Below are positions 13,446 through 20,253 of a stretch of 35,142 bases of DNA, in pieces (the stretch's first letter is position 1; each line of letters begins with the position of its first letter). A program made the position numbers and the translations under genes. The notes under the pieces are model-generated. The model saw nothing but the letters and a program-made list of their open reading frames with translations. It made no database searches and had not been told where the DNA came from. Origin of the DNA: an uncultured Flavobacterium sp. (lineage in GTDB: Bacteria; Bacteroidota; Bacteroidia; Flavobacteriales; Flavobacteriaceae); contig NZ_CALBSN010000108.1 in NCBI RefSeq assembly GCF_937967675.1, positions 1 through 35,142 of the forward strand, in the 5' to 3' direction.

Positions 13446-14139
13446 AATCCTTAATACAACGAACTGACAACCCTGATTCTTTGAACATTATATAATCGAT
13501 GCCAACATCGCTGAAACCCAAATCGCGGTATATCGCCTGGCCCCATCTTCCTTCAGAAGAACTCCACCAATAGCTGATATCACCAATATTGTAGAATTTT
13601 CCCTCCGGGGAACGGGCTCCACCTGGCAGGCCTGAAAATCCACTTTCGTTGGTTGCGTACCCATTATCATTCCAGCCATTAGTACTTTTCAATTTATTAC
13701 TAGCAGTTATTTGACCTCCTAAATAGTCATATAAATATACCCACTCTTTTTCAGATGGAATATGCCAACCTTTTGGAGCAAGACCTCTTGTATCATTAAC
13801 AGCATACCAATTGTATAATTTACCATATATTTTTCCGTTATTAGGTTCGTTATTATAATAGCACCAAGCGGGTTGTTTATTCTCACCTGCTTTTTCCCAT
13901 TCGACATGAGTTTTTACTTCAGGTATAAGGTCTCCATTGCGGAATTTATCCACGTTAAGGTTTTCGGTCATCCATACTTGTTTACCGATGGTAACTTCAT
14001 TATATGATAATTTTTCATTAGATGTTGATTCTTCATTAGAAGATGAAGTTTTAACAGAAGTGCCTTCACCACAGGATGTTACCATCATTGCAGTAATCAT
14101 AACTGCACATAAAATTAATCTTACTTTTTTCATTTTCAT
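13444..14139 (-). CDS. FISUMP-domain lipoprotein
   Basis: A predicted lipoprotein of 231 residues. The signal peptide ends in the lipobox VTSC (Cys23), followed by a Ser/Glu-rich linker (to about 45) and one FISUMP domain (Fibrobacter succinogenes major paralogous domain, about 48-231). Landmarks are IGKQVWMTENLNVDKF, KLYNWYAVND, GWHIPSEKEW, GLPGGARSPEG, YWWSSSE and the terminal GLSVRCIKD. The family is surface-associated and of unknown function. Either Met1 or Met3 (ATG at 14133) may be the start. By hand count the DNA for residues about 154-213 is near 50 % G+C, whereas the adjoining 60 bases are about 25 %; this suggests recombination with a foreign or paralogous copy. Confidence 0.85.
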   Translation of the reverse strand: MKMKKVRLILCAVMITAMMVTSCGEGTSVKTSSSNEESTSNEKLSYNEVTIGKQVWMTENLNVDKFRNGDLIPEVKTHVEWEKAGENKQPAWCYYNNEPNNGKIYGKLYNWYAVNDTRGLAPKGWHIPSEKEWVYLYDYLGGQITASNKLKSTNGWNDNGYATNESGFSGLPGGARSPEGKFYNIGDISYWWSSSEGRWGQAIYRDLGFSDVGIDYIMFKESGLSVRCIKD

Positions 14140-14157
14140 TTAAATTGTTCCCTACTC

Positions 14158-14312
14158 TATTAAAAAGGCTTTTCGGGTTTTGCCTGTTAAAATGTATTTT
14201 TTTTGTTATTGTTTTTTTACGAATGGATGTAATCATTTTCGTTCAGGTGATTGGTAGTCCTATTTTGCGCCAGCGGTTGGGATATTGGAGCTCGTAAGAT
14301 GTTAGCATTAGT
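14158..14312. other. structured, locally GC-rich spacer of unknown role
   Basis: This gap between the FISUMP gene and the UDG-like gene holds a small hairpin, AGGC-TTTTCGGGTTTT-GCCT near 14166, and a GC-rich stretch (about 45 % in 14221-14280) reading GCGCCAGCGGTTGGG and then GGAGCTC. It is unlike the A/T-only spacers elsewhere in the window. I see no open reading frame worth naming and no convincing integron attC site. It may be the junction of an acquired segment. Confidence 0.35.
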
Positions 14313-15002
14313 TTATACATGTATTAAATTGTAATGTAACCAATGTTTCAGATTGTTAAAGTAATTTGGCCCAGCTCTCTTAACAGCTCTCCCACTTGGG
14401 CTGTATGAATGTGAAATGAAATTTATATTATTCTGATTTCTTATTTGGTTTATGAAACCTTGAAAACCATTCGCTCCAAGTCGATTTTCTTGCCACTTTG
14501 TTCTGAAATCGATCCCGATTGTATTATTTCCCATAGTGTGAATAACTCTTTGAATTACGCCCTGTTGTATTAAATTAATAATGCCTTGATTATATGTTCG
14601 AGTAATTGTGATTTCATTATTTTCAAATAATGTTCTTGTTGTAAATAAAACTTGGTCAGAAAATTCGGCATGTATTTTTTGGTTTATGAAGTTATTGATT
14701 ATTAATTCATTATTGCCTTGACATTGAATTTCGATAGAATCAATTAAGTCCATAAAACAAAATCTATATCTATACATATACTCTAATTTTAAATCTAAAT
14801 TATTGAAGAATATATTAGGATTCAAATTATTTAATTCAGCAAAGGCTTTCCAAAAATAATTTGTACACCTTCCATAATAATAATCAGTATTGTCTCCATT
14901 AATGTTGTATGGATTAAACGAGCCCAAAATTAGTTTTTGGGCATTTTGTAAATTCTCATTTGTATTCCATTCATTTTCTAAAGCCATATGTCTTACTATC
15001 AT
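14313..15002 (-). CDS. uracil-DNA glycosylase superfamily-like protein (probable)
   Basis: A soluble 229-residue protein that I assign tentatively to the UDG superfamily, near the family that includes hypoxanthine-DNA glycosylases. LILGSFNPYNINGD (24-37) looks like motif A (a beta strand followed by G-S-x-P). YYYGRCTNYFWKAF (41-54) looks like the following pocket segment with its conserved Asn and Phe/Trp, and SPSGRAVKRAG (201-211), preceded by His198, looks like the motif B loop that inserts in the DNA minor groove. If so it would excise a damaged or deaminated base. The middle part is Asn/Ile-rich and diverged. Start could be Met1 or Met6 (14987). It lies in a small accessory-looking stretch; no partner gene is evident. 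Confidence 0.5.
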   Translation of the reverse strand: MIVRHMALENEWNTNENLQNAQKLILGSFNPYNINGDNTDYYYGRCTNYFWKAFAELNNLNPNIFFNNLDLKLEYMYRYRFCFMDLIDSIEIQCQGNNELIINNFINQKIHAEFSDQVLFTTRTLFENNEITITRTYNQGIINLIQQGVIQRVIHTMGNNTIGIDFRTKWQENRLGANGFQGFINQIRNQNNINFISHSYSPSGRAVKRAGPNYFNNLKHWLHYNLIHV

Positions 15003-15208
15003 ATTCCTGTGTTTTTTTAACTAGTGTTAACTTGTTTATATATAAAAAAATCATAAGTCCTTCACAATTTTAAATGTATAAGTCTTAAAATGTCCGTTTT
15101 ATCTTTTTCAAAAATAATAAAAAATCTAATTTTAGTCGCTATTTAATCGCTTAAACAAAAAATCTCTTGCTGAGTTTGGTTTTTTTATATTTTATATTTT
15201 TTATAATT

Positions 15209-15583
15209 TTATGGCTTTACAATTTCTTTAAAACCATCCCAATTAGCATAAATTAAAAATACATTGGCAAATAAGATGGCTGCTGCCATTGGAATATCAG
15301 TACCTGTTACCACTACATGAATTAGAAAAATATTGATGCTTATGGGTAACAAAATGATAGTTCCTAGTCGTACAAATTTACCGCTTACTAACATTAATCC
15401 TGCTACTAATTCAATAGCTTTTGCTACAGGGAAAATGTATTTTGAAGCCATAAATCCAGCCATTAATGTAGCCATATCACCAGTTGGCGCAGGTTGTTCT
15501 CCTAAATTAAAGAAGTAAGAAATAGAAGCAAATAACATCAGAGCTCCTAAAAGTACACGAACAATAATAGTTGCAATTTTCAT
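15209..15583 (-). CDS. DoxX family membrane protein
   Basis: A small inner-membrane protein (124 residues) with four hydrophobic segments. Family features are the N-terminal VRVLLGALMLFASISYFF, the central KAIELVAGLMLVSGKFVRLGTIIL with its conserved Glu in the membrane, and a C-terminal AILFANVFLIYANWDGF. DoxX-type proteins are linked to quinone or thiol redox chemistry in some organisms, but the function of this one cannot be read from sequence. It has its own promoter box (15613-15620) although the TPR gene ends only 47 bases upstream, so it may be expressed both alone and by read-through. Confidence 0.85.
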   Translation of the reverse strand: MKIATIIVRVLLGALMLFASISYFFNLGEQPAPTGDMATLMAGFMASKYIFPVAKAIELVAGLMLVSGKFVRLGTIILLPISINIFLIHVVVTGTDIPMAAAILFANVFLIYANWDGFKEIVKP

Positions 15584-15612
15584 AATTTAAATAGTTTTTT
15601 GGTTAGTTAATT

Positions 15613-15620
15613 CAAATATA
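15613..15620 (-). promoter_or_regulatory. -7 box upstream of the DoxX gene
   Basis: TATATTTG on the minus strand matches TAnnTTTG and lies 29 bases before the DoxX start codon. The -33 region falls in the end of the TPR gene and shows no clear TTG. Confidence 0.5.
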
Positions 15621-15630
15621 GCGAAATATT

Positions 15631-16497
15631 TTACCTTTTGCTATCCCATTCTTTTTCAAAAAAATTGATATATTGAGCATATTGAGAATCTTTTTCAGCA
15701 TATGTTCGAGTTATTTTTGCCCATTCATCAAATTTACCTTTATTTTTTACTAAAAAATATCCTTGAGCCATATTTAAAGCCATCTCCGATTTTTCAAAAT
15801 TACTATCTGATAAACTAATTCCTTTTTTATACGTTTTTTCTGCCATATCTAATTTATTTAGTTTAGAATAGGCATATCCTAATTCTCTATAAAAAGAATA
15901 ATTTTTAGAATCGTTTTTTAGAGCCTTTTCTAAAACAGGAATTGATTTATCATATTGTCCTAAATGATTATAGGCATAAGCAATTTCAAACTCTAAACCT
16001 TTGTAATGAGGATCTTTTTTATAAGCTTTGTTTAAATATAATAAGGCTTTTTCACAAGCGCCAACATGATTGAAATGATAACCTAATTTTTTTAAGTTTT
16101 CAACAGAATCTTCTGAAAATTCATAGCTACTTAACCAATTAGGTTCTTTACTTAGATTAAGTTCTTTAAGTTTATAATCACTTAAAACCGCCATTTTTAC
16201 AATATTTGGGTTATCTAATCTCTTTTTTGTCATTTGATGCGCTGGCTGTGCATCACCAATATATTTTTTATTTTTATCAATATAAAAACTTCCTCCTAAA
16301 TGAAATGTAATTCCAGCAGAGATATCCATATAAATAAAACCATAAGTATATATTGTGTCAGTTGATTTTTTGGGTAAAACAACCCAATTATTTACGGCAT
16401 CATAAAAATTGGTTTCAAATTTAAGTTCGCTGTTTTCTTGAGCATTAGTATTATTGAATAATAGAACACTCAGACAAATGATAAATAGTTTTTTCAT
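15631..16497 (-). CDS. secreted TPR-repeat protein
   Basis: A 288-residue protein with a signal peptide (MKKLFIICLSVLLFNNTNAQ), so periplasmic or envelope-associated. The N-terminal half (about 25-125) is a non-repeat domain I do not recognise; it contains YTYGFIYMDISAGITFHLGG. Residues about 131-233 hold three tetratricopeptide repeats, recognisable by the small/large residue pattern in VGACEKALLYLNKAYKKDP, LGQYDKSIPVLEKALK and LNKLDMAEKTYKKG. A further helical pair follows. TPRs mediate protein-protein contact; the partner is unknown. It has its own promoter box and is not clearly linked to the DUF4349 gene, whose terminator lies between them. Confidence 0.8.
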   Translation of the reverse strand: MKKLFIICLSVLLFNNTNAQENSELKFETNFYDAVNNWVVLPKKSTDTIYTYGFIYMDISAGITFHLGGSFYIDKNKKYIGDAQPAHQMTKKRLDNPNIVKMAVLSDYKLKELNLSKEPNWLSSYEFSEDSVENLKKLGYHFNHVGACEKALLYLNKAYKKDPHYKGLEFEIAYAYNHLGQYDKSIPVLEKALKNDSKNYSFYRELGYAYSKLNKLDMAEKTYKKGISLSDSNFEKSEMALNMAQGYFLVKNKGKFDEWAKITRTYAEKDSQYAQYINFFEKEWDSKR

Positions 16498-16516
16498 AAA
16501 AAAAATGTTAGTATAT

Positions 16517-16524
16517 CAAATATA
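16517..16524 (-). promoter_or_regulatory. -7 box upstream of the TPR gene
   Basis: TATATTTG on the minus strand matches TAnnTTTG and lies about 20 bases before the start codon at 16497. It directly abuts the T run of the upstream gene's terminator, so the -33 element would fall in that hairpin. Confidence 0.5.
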
Positions 16525-16525
16525 T

Positions 16526-16550
16526 AAAAAACCATCGGTTTCCCGATGGC
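16526..16550 (-). terminator. terminator of the DUF4349 gene
   Basis: Stem CCATCGG/CCGATGG with a 4-base loop is followed on the minus strand by six T residues. It begins within 10 bases of the stop codon at 16558. Confidence 0.9.
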
Positions 16551-16557
16551 TAATTTC

Positions 16558-17451
16558 TTACTTTTTTAAAAATTTCTTATATCCCAAAAATCCTAAAAAT
16601 CCAATCAAGGCAAATGGCCAAAGCACTACAATAAATGAAATAATATGTTCCAACATGAACCAACCTGTTTTTATACTGTCCCAAATTTGTAAACCAATAT
16701 TTGGTCGGTAAGCGTTGATGCTTTTTTCATTAGCCACCATTACTTGTTTGATGCTTTCGTCCTGGTAGATGTTTAGCGTTAAAGTACTAAAATTTACTTG
16801 GTCTTGTAATGATAAATTCTGCAATTTTGAAGCGTCATTTTGTTCTTTTTTAGCATCTAAAGTTTCTTCGGCTTTTACAACTTGATTGAGTTTCTTTCCT
16901 TTCGAATCAATTGCATTTGCCAAACGTTTTTCAGATGAATTACTTCTCTTTTGTGCTAATTCATTAGATAACATTTGTAACGAAACATCATCTGCTTTAA
17001 TGATGCGATAATCCAAAAAGTGAATTTGTTTCGCTATGGTTTTAATCACGGTATCCATTTTCGTATTCGGAACACGAATCGTGATGTTGTTATCCACTTT
17101 ATATTTTGTAGTTACTAAAGTGCTATCCTGACTCACTTTGGTTCGGTCTTCGCTGTGAATGTTGCTTTGAAGATGGGTATACGTTACAAATCCACCAAAT
17201 TTCGTTGTCGCATCTTCAATCGCATAAGTCGATTTGGCAACATTCTTGACTTTAAATTTTACATCAGCCGTTCGAACAAATTTCCGATTGCTGTTTTTGT
17301 TTTCAACGGCTGCGGAAGAAGAAACAACACTTGTGCTATCGGTTGCAACATTTTCTGAATAATCTGCTGATTCTTCTGCAACTCTTTCTTTACAAGACAA
17401 GACTAAGCCAAGAGCTAGCAAAGTCAATACGATTTTGGTGTTTTTGTTCAT
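16558..17451 (-). CDS. DUF4349 lipoprotein with C-terminal membrane anchor
   Basis: A 297-residue envelope protein. The signal peptide ends in the lipobox VLSC (Cys20), followed by a Ser-rich linker. The DUF4349 domain starts at about residue 57 (FVRTADVKFKVKNV) and includes FGGFVTYTHLQS and the strand NITIRVPNTKMDTVI. A charged helical region (about 165-205) probably forms a coiled coil, and DQVNFSTLTLNIYQDE closes the domain. The last 35 residues are a transmembrane helix (IISFIVVLWPFALIGFLGF) ending in lysines. Both lipid and helix anchors are therefore predicted. Function of the family is not established to me. It is transcribed alone and divergent from pabB. Confidence 0.85.
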   Translation of the reverse strand: MNKNTKIVLTLLALGLVLSCKERVAEESADYSENVATDSTSVVSSSAAVENKNSNRKFVRTADVKFKVKNVAKSTYAIEDATTKFGGFVTYTHLQSNIHSEDRTKVSQDSTLVTTKYKVDNNITIRVPNTKMDTVIKTIAKQIHFLDYRIIKADDVSLQMLSNELAQKRSNSSEKRLANAIDSKGKKLNQVVKAEETLDAKKEQNDASKLQNLSLQDQVNFSTLTLNIYQDESIKQVMVANEKSINAYRPNIGLQIWDSIKTGWFMLEHIISFIVVLWPFALIGFLGFLGYKKFLKK

Positions 17452-17610
17452 AAAAATTCATTTTTAAAGTTATTGATTAATTGTTTTTAATACATGTAGT
17501 TTTAGAATCAATACAAATGAATTTTTAATTGGGTTAGTTATTGAGGCAAGAATAAAAACCGTGCCAAATTTTAACATTTGAACCATTTTTCAACAACTAT
17601 TTTTTTGTTG

Positions 17611-17618
17611 TACTTTTA
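17611..17618 (+). promoter_or_regulatory. probable -7 box of the pabB-tilS-dsbD operon
   Basis: TACTTTTA matches TAnnTTTG at all but the last base and lies 18 bases before the TTG start at 17637, implying a very short leader. It supports initiation at that TTG rather than further upstream. Confidence 0.45.
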
Positions 17619-17636
17619 CGAAGTAAATTTTCCAAT

Positions 17637-18926
17637 TTGAGAACAGTAATTACAAAAGATATTTCGCATTTTTCCGACTTTAAAAACCAACTTTTACATT
17701 GGGCGAACCAACACAGAGAAGTTGTGTTTTTAGATTCGAATCAGTATCATCAAAAGTATTCCAGTTGCGATGCCGTTTTGGCGGTGGATGCTTTTACTTC
17801 GATTAAAACCGATTACGAAAATGCGTTTCAAGATTTGTATCAGTACCAAAGTCAAACGAAAGATTGGTTGTTTGGTTACTTATCCTACGATTTAAAAAAC
17901 GATACAGAAGCTTTACAATCCAACAATTTCGATGGATTAGATTTCCCAGATTTGTTTTTCTTTCAACCTAAAAAGTTGTTTTTGATTAAAGGAAATCAGA
18001 TAGAAATTCAATATTTACGAATGTGTGATGACGAAATAGAATTAGATTTCGTAGAAATAACTCAGTGTTTAGTATTTAGTGTTCCGTCATCTGATGTTGA
18101 AATTCAGCAACGCATCTCAAAGGAAAATTACCTTTCCAAAGTTTCCAAAATGCTCGAACACATTCACCGTGGCGACATTTACGAAGCCAATTTCTGTATG
18201 GAATTTTATGCAGAAAAGGCTAAAATTGAACCTTTGGAAATCTATCAAAAACTGAATACGATTTCCGAACCACCTTTTGCTGTGTACTTCAAGAATAATT
18301 TTCAGTATTTGCTTTCCGCTTCACCTGAGCGTTATTTGCGAAAAGAAGGTTTAAAAGTCATTTCCCAACCTATAAAAGGAACGGCAAGAAGAAGTTTTGA
18401 CTTGGAACAAGATGAACAATTAAAATCTGATTTAGCTCAAAACGAAAAAGAACGTTCAGAAAACATCATGATTGTCGATTTAGTCCGCAACGATTTATCG
18501 CATACCGCTACAAAAGGAAGCGTTCAAGTGGAAGAATTGTGTCAGATTTATACGTTTAAGCAAGTCCACCAAATGATTTCTACGATTGTTTCCGAAGTAG
18601 AAAATTCGACTTCACCCATCGAAATTCTAAGAACCACTTTTCCAATGGGAAGTATGACAGGAGCGCCAAAAATTTCGGCTATGCAAATTATTGAAGACTT
18701 GGAAGAAACCAAACGCGGTTTATACAGTGGAGCAGTAGGTTATTTCACACCAACTGGCGATTTCGATTTTAATGTCGTGATTCGAAGTATTTTATACAAT
18801 TCCCAAAATCAGTATTTATCTTTTTCCGTAGGAAGTGCTGTAACTTCTCAAGCCATTCCAGAAATGGAGTATGAAGAATGTTTGTTGAAGGCAAAAGCGA
18901 TGTTTGAAGTGCTGCAATCCAAATAA
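17637..18926 (+). CDS. pabB: aminodeoxychorismate synthase component I
   Basis: A chorismate-utilising enzyme of 429 residues that, with a PabA glutaminase, makes 4-amino-4-deoxychorismate for folate. The key discriminator is PIKGT (245-249): Lys247 is the PabB-type nucleophile, where anthranilate synthase TrpE has PIAGT. Other family motifs are RGDIYEANFC (178-187), LLSASPERYL, IMIVDLVRNDLS and PMGSMTGAPKISAM (336-349), then YSGAVGYFTPTGDFDF. The N-terminal ~150 residues are divergent, as usual. No in-frame ATG exists near the N-terminus, so translation probably starts at TTG 17637, 18 bases after a -7-like box. It is the first gene of a unit with tilS (16-base gap) and dsbD. No pabA or pabC is seen in the window. 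Confidence 0.87.
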   Translation: MRTVITKDISHFSDFKNQLLHWANQHREVVFLDSNQYHQKYSSCDAVLAVDAFTSIKTDYENAFQDLYQYQSQTKDWLFGYLSYDLKNDTEALQSNNFDGLDFPDLFFFQPKKLFLIKGNQIEIQYLRMCDDEIELDFVEITQCLVFSVPSSDVEIQQRISKENYLSKVSKMLEHIHRGDIYEANFCMEFYAEKAKIEPLEIYQKLNTISEPPFAVYFKNNFQYLLSASPERYLRKEGLKVISQPIKGTARRSFDLEQDEQLKSDLAQNEKERSENIMIVDLVRNDLSHTATKGSVQVEELCQIYTFKQVHQMISTIVSEVENSTSPIEILRTTFPMGSMTGAPKISAMQIIEDLEETKRGLYSGAVGYFTPTGDFDFNVVIRSILYNSQNQYLSFSVGSAVTSQAIPEMEYEECLLKAKAMFEVLQSK

Positions 18927-18942
18927 TTCCTTATTTTTGGTC

Positions 18943-20253
18943 ATGCTAATAAAATTTCAAAACCATATTACTACAAAATTTCCTCAACTAAAAGACAAGA
19001 AATTACTTTTAGCGGTAAGTGGTGGCATTGATAGTATGGTTTTGTTGGATTTGTTTTATAAGTTGAGGTTTGATATTTGCGTAGCACATTGCAATTTTCA
19101 ACTGCGTGGAAAAGAGAGTGATGGAGATGAATTGTTAGTTAGAGAAACTTGCCAAGACAGATATATCCCTTATTTTATTGAAACGTTTCATACCACTGAA
19201 TTTGCTAATGAAAAAAAACTTTCTATTCAATTAGCCGCTCGAAAGTTACGTTATCAATGGTTTCAGGAACTTTTGTTAGAAAATCAATTGGATTATTTGG
19301 TTACCGCGCATCATTTGGATGACAATGTCGAAACGTTTTTAATCAATTTTACTAGAGGAACCGGCTTAGATGGGTTAACGGGAATTCCAGCTCAAAATGA
19401 AAACATTATTCGTCCGTTGTTGCCGTTTTCAAGAAAAGAAATTGAAAATTATGCATTAGATAATAAAATTCAATGGCGAGAAGATTCTAGTAATGCATCG
19501 GATAAGTATTTCCGAAATAAACTGCGTCACGACATTGTTCCCATTTTAAAAGAATTGAATACCGGATTTTTAGATTCGTTTCAAAACACTTTACATCATT
19601 TGCAACAAGCTGAAAGTTTAGTTAATGACGCTTCTAAATTGGTTTATGAAAAAGTTGTAGAGGAGAAAGAGAGTCAATTAGAAATTCATTTGAAACCTTT
19701 GCTTGAATTCCAAAATTACAAAGCGTATTTGTATCAATGGCTTAAATCATATGGATTTTCGGCTTGGAATGATATTTATGATTTGGTGGAAGCACAATCA
19801 GGAAAACAGATTTTTTCAGAAACGCATTTTTTGTTGAAAGATCGAGAAAAATTAATCCTTTCAGTAAGAAAATCATCTAATGAAGAAGAAATTTATGTTA
19901 TTAAGTCGTTAGATGATAAAGTTAATATTCCCTTAAAACTTAGGTTTTATAAAGCAGTTAACATTTTTGAAACGCATTCGAATTGTATATTTGTAGATGA
20001 AAGCAAACTCAAATTTCCATTAACCATCAGAAAATGGCAAGAAGGAGATTATTTTTATCCATCAGGAATGAGTGGAAAAAAGAAGTTGAGTAAGTATTTT
20101 AAAGATGAGAAATACTCGCTTTTAGATAAAGAAAATCAATGGTTGTTATGTTCGGAAGACCAAATTGTTTGGGTTGTTGGAAAACGAGCTGATGACCGAT
20201 TTACAAGTAAAGAAACAACACAAAACATCATAAAAATAGTATTAGAAGAATGA
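18943..20253 (+). CDS. tilS: tRNA(Ile)-lysidine synthetase
   Basis: An essential ATP-dependent enzyme that converts C34 of the CAU-anticodon tRNA-Ile to lysidine so that it reads AUA. The PP-loop SGGIDS is at 26-31 of a 436-residue product, followed by the family motifs VAHCNFQLRGKESDGDE, TAHHLDDNVETFL and RPLLPFSRKEIENYA. The C-terminal domain (about 360-436) includes KWQEGDYFYPSGMSGKKKLSKYF, typical of the TilS C-terminal tRNA-binding domain. I start at the ATG at 18943, because the longer frame from 18904 lies inside pabB. The last codons overlap the dsbD start by four bases (ATGA), so the two are translationally coupled. Confidence 0.95.
   Translation: MLIKFQNHITTKFPQLKDKKLLLAVSGGIDSMVLLDLFYKLRFDICVAHCNFQLRGKESDGDELLVRETCQDRYIPYFIETFHTTEFANEKKLSIQLAARKLRYQWFQELLLENQLDYLVTAHHLDDNVETFLINFTRGTGLDGLTGIPAQNENIIRPLLPFSRKEIENYALDNKIQWREDSSNASDKYFRNKLRHDIVPILKELNTGFLDSFQNTLHHLQQAESLVNDASKLVYEKVVEEKESQLEIHLKPLLEFQNYKAYLYQWLKSYGFSAWNDIYDLVEAQSGKQIFSETHFLLKDREKLILSVRKSSNEEEIYVIKSLDDKVNIPLKLRFYKAVNIFETHSNCIFVDESKLKFPLTIRKWQEGDYFYPSGMSGKKKLSKYFKDEKYSLLDKENQWLLCSEDQIVWVVGKRADDRFTSKETTQNIIKIVLEE

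Noticed and set aside
14264..14312. GC-rich spacer near the UDG-like gene as an integron attC site.
   Set aside because: No properly paired RYYYAAC/GTTRRRY core sites were found, and there is no integrase in the window.
15003..15208. Possible small gene or RNA in the longest gap.
   Set aside because: I saw only A/T-rich sequence with a short direct repeat (TCGCT) and no frame, hairpin with T run, or promoter I would defend.
17553..17568. TTTGGCAC on the minus strand upstream of the DUF4349 gene as a second sigma-54 promoter.
   Set aside because: The -24 half is good (TTGGCACGG), but 12 bases downstream there is AT instead of GC or GA, and the resulting leader would be about 90 bases. Too weak to list.
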